Shown here: piece after piece, positions 28,135 to 37,570 of the stretch
Layout: every line of letters begins with the position of its first letter
Position numbering within the stretch: position 1 is the stretch's first letter
Source: Armatimonadota bacterium
GTDB taxonomy: Bacteria; Armatimonadota; UBA5829
Reading direction: 5' to 3'
Assembly (NCBI GenBank): GCA_012522555.1
Contig: JAAYKG010000007.1
Coordinates: forward strand, 1 to 45,866
Length of the DNA: 45,866 nt
Program-made: the position numbers and the translations under genes
The notes under the pieces: model-generated
What the model was told of the DNA's origin: nothing
Database searches by the model: none
What the model saw: the letters and a program-made list of their open reading frames with translations, nothing else

Positions 28135-29159
28135 ATGAGACGTTTATCAATACCTGTACTGATAGGCTTGCTCGGATTATTCGCCGCGCCGGCGCATTGC
28201 GTTGAAGCGCCCGCGCAGCCGACATATATACCAATGGCGGAAAGGCCCGCGGTTGCGGTGGTTTCGCTTGATGATGGGGCGATCATACGAGAAGCGTGGT
28301 GGGGAACCAACTGGAAGGTCGGCAGCGGTCTTTCGGACATTCTGACCACATCCATGCTCGAAAAGAACAGGTTTCGAGTTATGGAACGCAGCCTGCTCGA
28401 TAAAGCAATCGCCGAGCAGGATCTTGGCGCATCCTCGCGCGTAGATCAGCGAACGGCGGTCAAAGTCGGTAGGATAATCGGCGCGGACTACCTGATAATG
28501 GGCAAAGTGACACAGTTCGCCTGGACAACCCGTAACACGGGAGGGCTTGGAGGATGGATCGGCGGATTGGCGGGTGTTAGGACCTCAAACACTAAAGCGA
28601 ATGTTGCAGTAGATATTCGTATTGTCGATGCGGAAACCGCTGAGATTCTCGCAAGCTTCACAGGCAAAGGGGAGGATACCCGCGGCAATGTCCAGCTTAC
28701 AGCCGGCGGGCGCAGCGTATTTGGTAACATCGAGTTTGGCAGCGTCGATTTTATGAACACCATCCTTGGCGTCGCCTCAAAAAAATCCATCGACAATTGG
28801 ATATGCAATTTCTGCGAGGCGATAGATGCAAAAAAATCTTGCTCACTCCAAAAAACCGCATCCCAGTCCGGCCGGATGGGGTTGTGCTCAATAATGACGG
28901 CTCGGTAATCATAGCAAATATCGGTACGGAAAAAGGATACCTGCCGAATGATAAAGTCGAGATCCACAAAAAAGGCAAGGTGCTGAGAGACCCGGACACC
29001 GGAGAGATACTACGGGTGATGACCGAACTTATCGCCACAGGAACGATTACAAAAATAGAGGAAAAGACCGCCGAAATCTCTTTTGTTGTCGTCGAGGGAG
29101 GGAGCGTTCCGAAAGATGGTGATGCGGTGAAATTTGTTGAGGCCGCTAAAGCGCCTTAG
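28135..29159 (+). CDS. CsgG-like secreted protein split across two frames (28135-28908 and a -1 frame segment ending 29159)
   Basis: MERSLLDKAIAEQDLG ... GRIIGADYLIMGKVTQF ... ADVDIRIVDAETAEILAS-type CsgG region in frame 1; the continuation (GVVLNNDGSVIIANIGTEKGYLPNDKVEIHKKGKVLRDPDTGEILRV) is in the -1 frame; junction at A7 run 28830-28836. Confidence 0.7.
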
Positions 29160-29163
29160 TTGC

Positions 29164-30573
29164 CTAAAGTCGTCTAGTCCGCAGATACTGCATAAACTCT
29201 TTGCCCTCACGAAAACGCCGTTGGCGTTCGTGAGAATCTCGCATCATCTTGCGACCAATGCGATACAATACTCGCGCTCGCATATAGAACTGGCGGTAAA
29301 ACCGATCGATACTTGCGTTGATGTCGGCTGAAGAAAGCCCCGGATAGTTGAGTACACACTCTTGAATACCCTTCGCGTTGAGCAGATCGTTTTGAGACAA
29401 CCAGTTGTTTGCCAGCGCCTGCTCGTAGAACCTCGTCCCCGGATATGGCGCGGCGATTGAGACCTGGATCATATCCGGGTCGATCTCGCAGGCGTATTGA
29501 ATGGTTTGTTGTATCGTTTGCTGGGTCTCGCCGGGCAAGCCGAGGATAAAGCATCCATGCACATCTATGCCGAGGTCTTTGCAGTCGCGAGTGAACTTGC
29601 GAGCCATCTGGGTGGTGACGCCTTTGCGAATATTACGCAAAATTATGTCGGAACCGGATTCATATCCGACCACCAATATCCTAAGCCCGCATTCCTTTAG
29701 TATTTTCAGAGTCTCATAAGGGACATCGGCGGCGGCGTTAGCGGCCCAGGTGATGCCCAGAGGTTTGAGGCTGTGGGCGATTTCCTCCGCGCGAGGGAGA
29801 TTGGCGGTGAATGTGTCGTCGTTGATAAAGAACTCTTTGACCTGTGGAAAGTAGTCTATAGCCTGGGCGAATTCCCGATAGACCGAATCTGAGCTGCGCG
29901 TTCGAAACCTGTGGCTGGATACTGTCTGAGGCCACAAACAAAAGGTGCAATAATGCGTGCATCCCCTGCCGGTATACAAAGACAGATACGGATGCAGCAG
30001 ATAGCCGTTGTAGTAGTTGTCTATGGTCAAATCGCGTTTGTAGACGTCCAGCACACTGGGCAGCGCATCCAGATCTTGAATCAGATCCGGAAGCTGGTTG
30101 TGGCGGATAGTATCGCCGTCTCGCCAGCTTATTCCCTTCACCTCAGCGAACTTTTTGCCCATTGCGATGTCTCTTACGGCATAATCAAACTCTTTGCGCA
30201 CAACGAAATCCAACACACGCGCATTTTGCAGAGACTCTTCCGGCAGCGCCGTGACGTGCGGACCGACGAATCCGATTTTCATCGATGGCTTGTGCTGCTT
30301 GATGAGTTCGGCGATTTGAACATCACCGGCAAAAGACGGTGTGCTGGTATAAAGAATCGTCAGCTCGAAATCCTCGCTGATGCGCGCCACATCTTCGAAA
30401 CTCAGATTATCGGGTGGCGCATCGACAAGCCTGCTGTCTTCAACCAGCGCAGCAGCCTGCGCCAGCCAATCAGGATACCAGAACGATCGGATCTCTCGAC
30501 GGGCCTGATAACGAGCGCCCGCGCCCCCATCAAACCCATGAAACGATGGTGGATTGAGAAACAGGGTCTTCAT
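29164..30573 (-). CDS. hpnJ: Hopanoid biosynthesis-associated B12-binding-type radical SAM protein HpnJ
   Basis: MKTLFLNPPSFHGFDGGAGARYQARREIRSFWYPDWLAQ, VYKRDLTIDNYYNGYLLHPYLSLYTGRGCTHYCTFCLWPQTVSSHRFRTRS strongly match the HpnJ pattern; real ATG at 30573. Confidence 0.85.
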   Translation of the reverse strand: MKTLFLNPPSFHGFDGGAGARYQARREIRSFWYPDWLAQAAALVEDSRLVDAPPDNLSFEDVARISEDFELTILYTSTPSFAGDVQIAELIKQHKPSMKIGFVGPHVTALPEESLQNARVLDFVVRKEFDYAVRDIAMGKKFAEVKGISWRDGDTIRHNQLPDLIQDLDALPSVLDVYKRDLTIDNYYNGYLLHPYLSLYTGRGCTHYCTFCLWPQTVSSHRFRTRSSDSVYREFAQAIDYFPQVKEFFINDDTFTANLPRAEEIAHSLKPLGITWAANAAADVPYETLKILKECGLRILVVGYESGSDIILRNIRKGVTTQMARKFTRDCKDLGIDVHGCFILGLPGETQQTIQQTIQYACEIDPDMIQVSIAAPYPGTRFYEQALANNWLSQNDLLNAKGIQECVLNYPGLSSADINASIDRFYRQFYMRARVLYRIGRKMMRDSHERQRRFREGKEFMQYLRTRRL

Positions 30574-30663
30574 AGCGCACTTCTTCCCGTCCGCGCAGTG
30601 TTTCAAACGGGCTTCGACTGGCTCCGGAACCGGGGTATAATGAGAATTACCCGACATTAGACA

Positions 30664-31218
30664 GTGAGGATAAAATTGCCGACCATATGGACAATCGGGC
30701 ACTCGACAAGAAGCTTTGAGGAGTTGGTCGAAGTGTTGAAACACTACGGCATCGAGGCAGTGGTGGACATTCGCACCGTGCCGCGTTCTCGTAAGAACCC
30801 GCAGTTTAACCGCGACCAACTGGAGACCAGATTGCCGGATTCGGGGATCGAATATATTTATGCAAAAGATTTGGGAGGTCTGCGTAAACCCGTTAAAGAT
30901 TCGCCGAATTCAGCCTGGCACAACGATAGCTTTCGCGGGTTTGCCGATTATATGCAAACAGACAAGTTTCTGGCTGCGCTTGGCCGGTTGATCGAGCAAG
31001 CGTCAGCAAAGCGCACAGTGTTAATGTGCGCCGAGATATTGCCGTGGCGATGTCACCGTTCGCTTATAGCAGATGCTCTCCTACCCAGCGGCTTCGAGAT
31101 CGTTGAGATATTCGACGCGGAGAAGTCGCAGCCTCACAAAATGACCAGCTTCGCGGTTGTTGACGATGGAAGGGTGACCTATCCCGTCACAGGCCTTGGC
31201 CGCAGCGATGCCGACTGA
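30664..31218 (+). CDS. DUF488 family protein
   Basis: TIWTIGHSTRSFEELVEVLKHYGIEAVVDIRTVPRSRKNPQFN ... LMCAEILPWRCHRSLIAD. Confidence 0.9.
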   Translation: MRIKLPTIWTIGHSTRSFEELVEVLKHYGIEAVVDIRTVPRSRKNPQFNRDQLETRLPDSGIEYIYAKDLGGLRKPVKDSPNSAWHNDSFRGFADYMQTDKFLAALGRLIEQASAKRTVLMCAEILPWRCHRSLIADALLPSGFEIVEIFDAEKSQPHKMTSFAVVDDGRVTYPVTGLGRSDAD

Positions 31219-31451
31219 GAATATTGCTCCTCGAGATAGGCGATGATAGCGTCGTCATCGTCGGCGATCACTCGGCCATCCTCAGTAATCAACGTCGGCA
31301 CACCCGCCTGTCCCGAAACCTCCAGCAGTTCTTTACGATCTGCTTTGGCTCGCGGCACGTTCGCGATGATATAGGTGATCCCCAGTTCGGTCATCTTGGA
31401 TCGAACTCTGGCACAATATCCACACCATTCAGCTTGATATAGTTTAAGCAT
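31179..31451 (-). CDS. Glutaredoxin/GST N-terminal domain-like protein
   Basis: MLKLYQAEWCGYCARVRSKMTELGITY ... GVPTLITEDGRVI; CGYC motif. Confidence 0.85.
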   Translation of the reverse strand: MLKLYQAEWCGYCARVRSKMTELGITYIIANVPRAKADRKELLEVSGQAGVPTLITEDGRVIADDDDAIIAYLEEQYSQSASLRPRPVTG

Positions 31452-31474
31452 GCAGCCTCCTTCGAGGGTTGGAT

Positions 31475-32401
31475 TTATTTCGTGTCATGTTTTTTGCCCT
31501 CAAAATCCGTATAAACCGAGGTATTCGTGTCCCAGAACTCCAGCGGCACAGGAATCTTTCCGCTGCCGTCCGGCGCGTCTATCACATAAGTCGGGAACGC
31601 AAGCCCGCTCAGGCTTCGTCGCAGTTCGCTCACTATCCTGCGCTCCTTATCGAGGTCAACTCGGAAATGAGCAGCGCCGGGAATGGGGTCGCAGCGGTAT
31701 ATATAGTACGGGCGCACGCCTATTTCAACCAGTCCGGTGAACAAATCATGCAGGGTCTGGAAATCGTCGTTTACCCCACTCAAAAAAACCGTCTGTGAAT
31801 ATAAGATCGCCTCAGCGCACCTCAAACCCTTTATCGCACCGATTGTCGGCTTTGTGATCTCCGAGGGGTGCTCGAAATGTATGCCGACATAAACAGGCTG
31901 CTCGACGCGCCTGATGGCTTGCAGTTTATTGCTGTTCACCAGAGCCGGATCGGTCACTGGGGCGCGAGTGCCTATGCGAATCACTTTCACCGAGCTTACC
32001 GCCGATATCTCGTCGAGAGCGTAGTCGAACAGGCGATCTTCGACAATAAACGGATCCCCTCCGGAAAGAATCACTTCCCGCACCTCGGGATGCTGTCGCA
32101 GATATCGAACCCACTCGTCTATGTGGCTGAAGTCTATTCGCCCGCTCTCCAGATCGGAGACCAACCTGCGGCGCGTACAAAACCGGCAATAAGAGGCGCA
32201 TTCGGCGGTCATAAGGCACAGCACGCGGTTGCCGTATTTGTTTATCATCCCCGGCACGACCTCGTGCTGCTGTTCCTGAAGTGGGTCCAGGTTGCCGGTC
32301 TCCCCCTCAAGCAACTCTTGTTCCGATATTTCAAACTGCCGTTTGATCGCTCTTTCGCAGACCATCAAGCCTTGGGTATGTTCTGAAATCCTGTGTTGCA
32401 T
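31475..32401 (-). CDS. KamA (lysine 2,3-aminomutase) family radical SAM protein
   Basis: CASYCRFCTRRRLV, LSGGDPFI, PYYIYRCDPIPGAAHFR, YVIDAPDGSGKIPV. Confidence 0.88.
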   Translation of the reverse strand: MQHRISEHTQGLMVCERAIKRQFEISEQELLEGETGNLDPLQEQQHEVVPGMINKYGNRVLCLMTAECASYCRFCTRRRLVSDLESGRIDFSHIDEWVRYLRQHPEVREVILSGGDPFIVEDRLFDYALDEISAVSSVKVIRIGTRAPVTDPALVNSNKLQAIRRVEQPVYVGIHFEHPSEITKPTIGAIKGLRCAEAILYSQTVFLSGVNDDFQTLHDLFTGLVEIGVRPYYIYRCDPIPGAAHFRVDLDKERRIVSELRRSLSGLAFPTYVIDAPDGSGKIPVPLEFWDTNTSVYTDFEGKKHDTK

Positions 32402-32427
32402 TATTCCAACTGAGCCTGACTACGCGC

Positions 32428-33831
32428 TCAATCCTCCTTAATACGGCACGGCATCATCACCGCGTCCGTCATCCCGTGGATCAATTTTTTATCCTTAGGA
32501 CAAGCGGTCGCGAGCACTCCGCCAAGGTTCGCTCGGCCATTAACCACAAAATAATACGGGCACAACCGCACCCGCGCTTTCATCTCGCGAACCTCACCAT
32601 CACTAAAATACTTTACCCCAATGAGCGACGTGTCACGGAAGCGCTGAAGCACCCACGGCGACGAATCGAAGCTACCAAGCGCATTATCTACAGCATCGCT
32701 CCAGTCGTCACCAGACATGTCATGTCCGATCTTTACGCCGCGGCTGCCCCAGGCTATCGGCGAGAACCCGCTGGGCTTAAGCACCAATCGCCGCTCTTTC
32801 TGGCTTCCTTCTTTTATGACGTTCCAGTCGCGAATTGGTTCACCTTTCCATCGAAAACCGGATATTTCTGCGTTTGGAGGCACAATTCGATTATCGAAAA
32901 TATGCGTATCGGCAAGGGTCGCGTCGAGCACCCTGTAATGCTCCCCGAGTGAATCCCGCCAATAGCGCTCCAACGCCGGGTTTCTAAATAATCCCAGCAG
33001 CATTTTTTCTTCCAGAAAAGGTTTATACGGCGGAGTCACAACAACCAGCCGTTTACGCGCAGCATACGATACAAGTTCGAATTTTGGAATATTGAGCGCA
33101 TCGAACAGCTCAAAGAATCTATACACCACATCAATTTTCAATCTGCCTGAGTCGGCCTCAATATACAGACATTCCTCGGTGAAGATCAACTCACCCGGCG
33201 CAACCGCAAAAGCCCTTAAGCCGAGCCTTTGCAGTTCATTGGCCAGATACGTCATCTCTGGCAGATAATCTTTGGACTCCTCCGATACGACGATTGCGAC
33301 GACCGGATCTTCTTGTTTCGCCACATCGCGCAGCATAGCAGCGAAGCCGTCGCGAATTCCTCTTCCTGTACCGATAAGATCAAAACCGCAGTCGGCGTAT
33401 GCCGCGGACAGGCAATCGAGATGGCCGAACCCTCCGGGTACGCTGTCCAATTCCGTTATCTGAAATCCGTCGTCGGTCATCAGCACATCCGGCCGAATGA
33501 TGCCTGGCAGGGCGGCCTTTTGATATCTCATTCGCGCGTGGCGCAGGAGATCTTCGCCTTTGCCGATATCGAGATATTCGTTTACCCAGTCGGTTTTTTT
33601 TTGCAAATAAATATTGTTCAGCGACGAATAAAAAGCCAGCAGCGCATCCCCAAGCCTTTGCAACTCATCGAATTGCGAAGCTGTCAAAGGAAATGGCACC
33701 GGAGATATCAAATGCGCACGCCGGTTGTCTTGTTCGCGCCCTCCGGGGATATGCCAAAGCCCCGCCGCTTCTATATGGCCCGCCACCGCATCAGCTATTA
33801 TATTTGTGTTCGCCGTTCGCCCTATCATCAT
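32428..33831 (-). CDS. ATP-grasp-like protein of unknown substrate
   Basis: IIRPDVLMTDDGFQITELDSVPGGFG and RRLVLKPSGFSPIAWGSRGVKIGHDM resemble circularly permuted ATP-grasp-type proteins. Confidence 0.55.
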   Translation of the reverse strand: MMIGRTANTNIIADAVAGHIEAAGLWHIPGGREQDNRRAHLISPVPFPLTASQFDELQRLGDALLAFYSSLNNIYLQKKTDWVNEYLDIGKGEDLLRHARMRYQKAALPGIIRPDVLMTDDGFQITELDSVPGGFGHLDCLSAAYADCGFDLIGTGRGIRDGFAAMLRDVAKQEDPVVAIVVSEESKDYLPEMTYLANELQRLGLRAFAVAPGELIFTEECLYIEADSGRLKIDVVYRFFELFDALNIPKFELVSYAARKRLVVVTPPYKPFLEEKMLLGLFRNPALERYWRDSLGEHYRVLDATLADTHIFDNRIVPPNAEISGFRWKGEPIRDWNVIKEGSQKERRLVLKPSGFSPIAWGSRGVKIGHDMSGDDWSDAVDNALGSFDSSPWVLQRFRDTSLIGVKYFSDGEVREMKARVRLCPYYFVVNGRANLGGVLATACPKDKKLIHGMTDAVMMPCRIKED

Positions 33832-33903
33832 CCCAATCCAAGCTCTGCCGATTTTATACCCGCCGCCTTGCGATGCGCAAACTTATCGCTGGCGAGCAAT
33901 CTC

Positions 33904-33932
33904 AGTTTAAGCAAAGCTATGGGAAAGGTCAA
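33904..33932 (-). promoter_or_regulatory. Sigma70-type promoter for the ATP-grasp-like/KamA/glutaredoxin operon
   Basis: Minus strand TTGACC-N17-TAAACT, ~70 bp upstream of 33831. Confidence 0.55.
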
Positions 33933-34166
33933 GGCGAGCACTCTCAGGCGGCAATATTATCAAATATGATGAGTTACAGTGAATGTTTCGGGATTTCGAC
34001 AGAAGACAGATATATACGGCAGCGATGGTGCAACATAAATCACAGGATGGGCAGATCCCCATTCGCACTCACGATGAGACGCTCCCGCTTACCCAGGCAA
34101 GCGAAGCCGCCGAGTACTCTTCGCAGCGGTGGGGCCGCGGTTGTGGCGCGTTGACCTGCGATTAGA

Positions 34167-35042
34167 TTAGTTTCCTACAGCCACCCAGACGTCCGGAGTC
34201 TTGAGCGCCCGGCTTCCGGCCTCGATAAGCGCCGTGACCTCCAGGGTCTGCTCGATCGGGATCGGCGATTGGCCGGTTTCAAAGAACCCCAGCATTGCGT
34301 CGATAAATCGTGGGAAGAAATCCTGCATGTCATTCACAACTACGACACCGCCGTCGCCGTAACCGACATTGAACTGGAACGGATTATTCGGGATCAAATT
34401 CACCACCCCGCGCCTGGTGTCCTGATAGTCTACAACCATCAGTCGGCTGTCGTCGCTTCCGCATTGCATAACCCGCTTGGCGCCTGTCCCCAACAAGGTG
34501 ACCATGGGTTCGATTTGATGAATTCCGTATATCTCGAATACCCCCGGCCCTCTTGCCGAGAAAAAGTCGACCCTGTTGTCGGCGATCTGAGCTTTCGCAT
34601 TAGTGACTGTGGAGTCGAATCGCAGCGCCGAGGATGACATCAGCGGGGTGTTGTGCGCCTTCGCTCTCTTCACCATTCGCTTCGCCGCATCGAGCGAATT
34701 TGCGAATGGTTTATCCACGTAGACGGGTTTACCACTGGCCAGCGGCAGCTTCGACAGGTCCTCGTGCCGCTCAGGGTTGTCCGGGGATAGCACGACAATA
34801 CAATCGCACTCATCGACCACTTGCTCGATGCTGTCGGCTTTCGGTATCCCCATCTCTTTACACCACACATCGATAGGTTTGCGCCCCTCGACACTTGTCT
34901 CTTCCCAGGCGACAGCGACCTCGAATTTATCCGCATATGCGCTTTCGGCGATCATTCGCGGGTAGTTGTCCGCGTGCCATTCGTTGATGTAATAGTCAAT
35001 GAACCCTATCTTCTTCACAGCCCACCTCGCAGGTTGATTCAA
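34167..35042 (-). CDS. Gfo/Idh/MocA family oxidoreductase
   Basis: CDCIVVLSPDNPERHEDLSKLPLASGKPVYVDKPFANSLDAAKRMVKRAKAHNTPLMSSSALRF. Confidence 0.85.
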   Translation of the reverse strand: MNQPARWAVKKIGFIDYYINEWHADNYPRMIAESAYADKFEVAVAWEETSVEGRKPIDVWCKEMGIPKADSIEQVVDECDCIVVLSPDNPERHEDLSKLPLASGKPVYVDKPFANSLDAAKRMVKRAKAHNTPLMSSSALRFDSTVTNAKAQIADNRVDFFSARGPGVFEIYGIHQIEPMVTLLGTGAKRVMQCGSDDSRLMVVDYQDTRRGVVNLIPNNPFQFNVGYGDGGVVVVNDMQDFFPRFIDAMLGFFETGQSPIPIEQTLEVTALIEAGSRALKTPDVWVAVGN

Positions 35043-35119
35043 AATTGCCTTCTACGCATTTTACTTAAATCCTTCAGGACAGCCTACAAAGCTTGCTCAA
35101 GAAGACTTTTGGGGCTAAA

Positions 35120-36184
35120 ATGAAGTCGATGGCTGATTCAATTCGTCGACACTACGAAGAACTCGAAAAAAGACTCCTTGCACCTGACGCGGTGGCTGCA
35201 GTGGACTCGTGCGGCAGGCTCAAAGACGAGCCTAAATGTCCCGTGCGAACTGATTTCCAGCGCGATCGTGACAGGATTATACACTCCAAGTCGTTCAGAA
35301 GGCTGAAGCACAAAACTCAGGTCTTTATCGACCCGGAAGAGGATCATTTCCGAACCAGGCTCACTCATACCCTCGAGGTCGCGCAAATAGCCCGGACTGT
35401 CGCCCGAGGATTGAGGCTCAATGAAGACCTCACCGAGGCTATCGCCCTCGGCCACGACCTTGGGCATACTCCGTTTGGACACGCGGGAGAAGCCGCGCTC
35501 GACGAGGTGTATCGCGAGTATGTGCCGGATGGCGGCTTTAAGCACAGCGAACAAAGTCTGCGTGTGGTTGATGTCTTGGAGAAGAAAGGCCTGGGGCTGA
35601 ATCTGACCTGGGAAGTGCGAGATGGAATCGTGCATCATTCCAAGGGCAGTGCGGATTTGTCGCTCGATACCATCGGCCCGTCTACTTTCGAGGGCAAGGT
35701 GGTTAAAATAAGCGACCGCGTAGCTTATATAAACCACGATATAGATGACGCTATTCGCGCCGGGCTGATCACCGAAGCGGATCTGCCTTTTGAGGCTGTG
35801 TCGACACTCGGCGACAACCACTCCGGCCGCATCGGTTCGATGGTGATAGACATCATACAGTCGAGTGCGCGGCAGGGTGTCATCTGCATGAGCGAGCCGT
35901 ATCGGATGGCCACCGACAAACTGAAAGATTTTTTGTTTGCTGAGGTCTATGGCCAGGACAAAAGGGGCATAGTAGAACTCGAGTGCGCCGGGGGGATACT
36001 GAAAGAGTTGTTCCGATACTACATGAGTCACCCCGAGGAGATAGAATCTAGCGGCTGTCTGCCGGATGAGGACGTTGTGGCGGAACGAGCGCGCCGGGTG
36101 TGTGATTTGATTTCAGGGATGACTGATCGTTATGCGCAAAAGGACTATGCGGCCCGTCTTGTGTCCTGCCCGAAACTTATTTGA
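35120..36184 (+). CDS. dgt: Deoxyguanosinetriphosphate triphosphohydrolase-like HD protein
   Basis: TDFQRDRDRIIHSKSFRRLKHKTQVF, HFRTRLTHTLEVAQIART, ALGHDLGHTPFGHAGE. Confidence 0.93.
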   Translation: MKSMADSIRRHYEELEKRLLAPDAVAAVDSCGRLKDEPKCPVRTDFQRDRDRIIHSKSFRRLKHKTQVFIDPEEDHFRTRLTHTLEVAQIARTVARGLRLNEDLTEAIALGHDLGHTPFGHAGEAALDEVYREYVPDGGFKHSEQSLRVVDVLEKKGLGLNLTWEVRDGIVHHSKGSADLSLDTIGPSTFEGKVVKISDRVAYINHDIDDAIRAGLITEADLPFEAVSTLGDNHSGRIGSMVIDIIQSSARQGVICMSEPYRMATDKLKDFLFAEVYGQDKRGIVELECAGGILKELFRYYMSHPEEIESSGCLPDEDVVAERARRVCDLISGMTDRYAQKDYAARLVSCPKLI

Positions 36185-36204
36185 AGCCGATAAGCGCAAT
36201 ATCG

Positions 36205-36233
36205 TTGGCAATTGCACAATCGCGTGATATAAT
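36205..36233 (+). promoter_or_regulatory. Sigma70-type promoter
   Basis: TTGGCA-N17-TATAAT upstream of 36323 ORF. Confidence 0.65.
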
Positions 36234-36322
36234 GATAATAGAGTCGTCAAGGCAGACTCTACCCAGCAATTATTGACTTCCGTTCATACAGCCTGCCAAG
36301 CTCCTGGAGGTAGCTGATAAAT

Positions 36323-36655
36323 ATGAAATCCATCATCAAGTGCAACTGCGGACAGCGGGTGCTCGCCAAGGATGTTATGCAGACCGGCTATTACCTGCGG
36401 CTTTTTGGTCCGAGTTTTGTGTATGTTAAGTTCAGATGCTCGTTTTGCAAGAAACTCGGGGAGCAGTTCGTCAAACAAGAGGAATGGGAAGATGGAATTC
36501 TGACTGATGCGCCGGGAGAGATGAGCTCGGAGGAGCATCGAAAGTTCAAAAATATGGGCAAGATCGACATTCACGAGTGCATCGACGCCCACTTTGAACT
36601 GGAGAAAATCACTAACCTGAGCGAACTTCGTGAGGCGGTAGAAAAGTCTCCGTAG
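36323..36655 (+). CDS. Small zinc-ribbon-like hypothetical protein
   Basis: 110 aa; CNCG and CSFC pairs; GGAGG upstream of start. Confidence 0.65.
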   Translation: MKSIIKCNCGQRVLAKDVMQTGYYLRLFGPSFVYVKFRCSFCKKLGEQFVKQEEWEDGILTDAPGEMSSEEHRKFKNMGKIDIHECIDAHFELEKITNLSELREAVEKSP

Positions 36656-36687
36656 CTTGTCGTTAGGCAAAGGAGTAATAAAATTGG

Positions 36688-36726
36688 GGAAGAGCAGCCG
36701 AATTGCGGCGCTCTTCCTCTTGTTTT
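36688..36726 (+). terminator. Intrinsic terminator
   Basis: GGAAGAGC-A-GCCG-AATTG-CGGC-GCTCTTCC followed by TCTTGTTTT. Confidence 0.75.
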
Positions 36727-36787
36727 GTGTGGGGCTGTCTTGTAAAATCACTTAAGCCGAGATGGTTCGGCGCGAGGAGTCCGGCCG

Positions 36788-37570
36788 ATGATCCCACTGC
36801 GGGATAATAACCCTTCCCATAAAAGACCATACGTCGTCTACAGCCTGCTGGCGATAAATATTTTTGTATTTTTGGTGCAGCAGACTGGGATTCTCAACAA
36901 CTTGACGATGATCCCATATTCGGTGGTTCACAATATCCGGGTCGGCCTTCAAGCAAGCGCTTTCGGAAAGGTGCACCCGGTGGCGATGCCGGGTGTTGGG
37001 CCGGATCCGCAGTGGATTACGATATTTACCTCGATGTTTATGCACGGAGGGATTATGCACATCGGCGGCAATATGCTGTATTTGTGGATATTCGGCAACA
37101 ACATCGAAGACGCGCTGGGGCATGTCAAGTTTCTTCTTTTCTATATTATGTCCGGAGTGTTGGCCTCGCTGGCGCATTTGTATATGAGTTTGGCCGGCGG
37201 TGGTTTGGGGCCGTATATCCCCACGCTGGGAGCCAGCGGCGCGATTGCGGGTGTGCTGGGGGCGTATATAGTGCTTTACCCCAAGGCGAGAATCGATACT
37301 CTTTTGCTTTTGGGTTGGTTTTGGGATGTTATTCGTATTCCGGCGTATTATGTGCTGGGGATATGGTTTATAATGCAGCTTACGGGCACATTCGGCACCG
37401 GCGGTCAGGTCGGCGGAGGGGTCGCCTATTGGGCGCATGTCGGGGGATTTGTGGCTGGGGTGGTTCTTATTCTCGTTCTTGGTGGGAGAGGGCTGACCAG
37501 AAGACAGAGAAGACAGCCGCCAAAACCGTGGCGAGAGGACAAGCCATACCCGTTCAGGCCGTGGAATTAA
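36788..37570 (+). CDS. Rhomboid family intramembrane serine protease
   Basis: FTSMFMHGGIMHIGGNMLYLWIFGNNIEDALG, GASGAIAGVLGAYIVLYP, YWAHVGGFVAG. Confidence 0.95.
   Translation: MIPLRDNNPSHKRPYVVYSLLAINIFVFLVQQTGILNNLTMIPYSVVHNIRVGLQASAFGKVHPVAMPGVGPDPQWITIFTSMFMHGGIMHIGGNMLYLWIFGNNIEDALGHVKFLLFYIMSGVLASLAHLYMSLAGGGLGPYIPTLGASGAIAGVLGAYIVLYPKARIDTLLLLGWFWDVIRIPAYYVLGIWFIMQLTGTFGTGGQVGGGVAYWAHVGGFVAGVVLILVLGGRGLTRRQRRQPPKPWREDKPYPFRPWN

Noticed and set aside
33693-34165. Plus-strand ORFs between the ATP-grasp-like and oxidoreductase genes
   Set aside because: No RBS, atypical composition, and the region contains the minus-strand promoter for the ATP-grasp operon.
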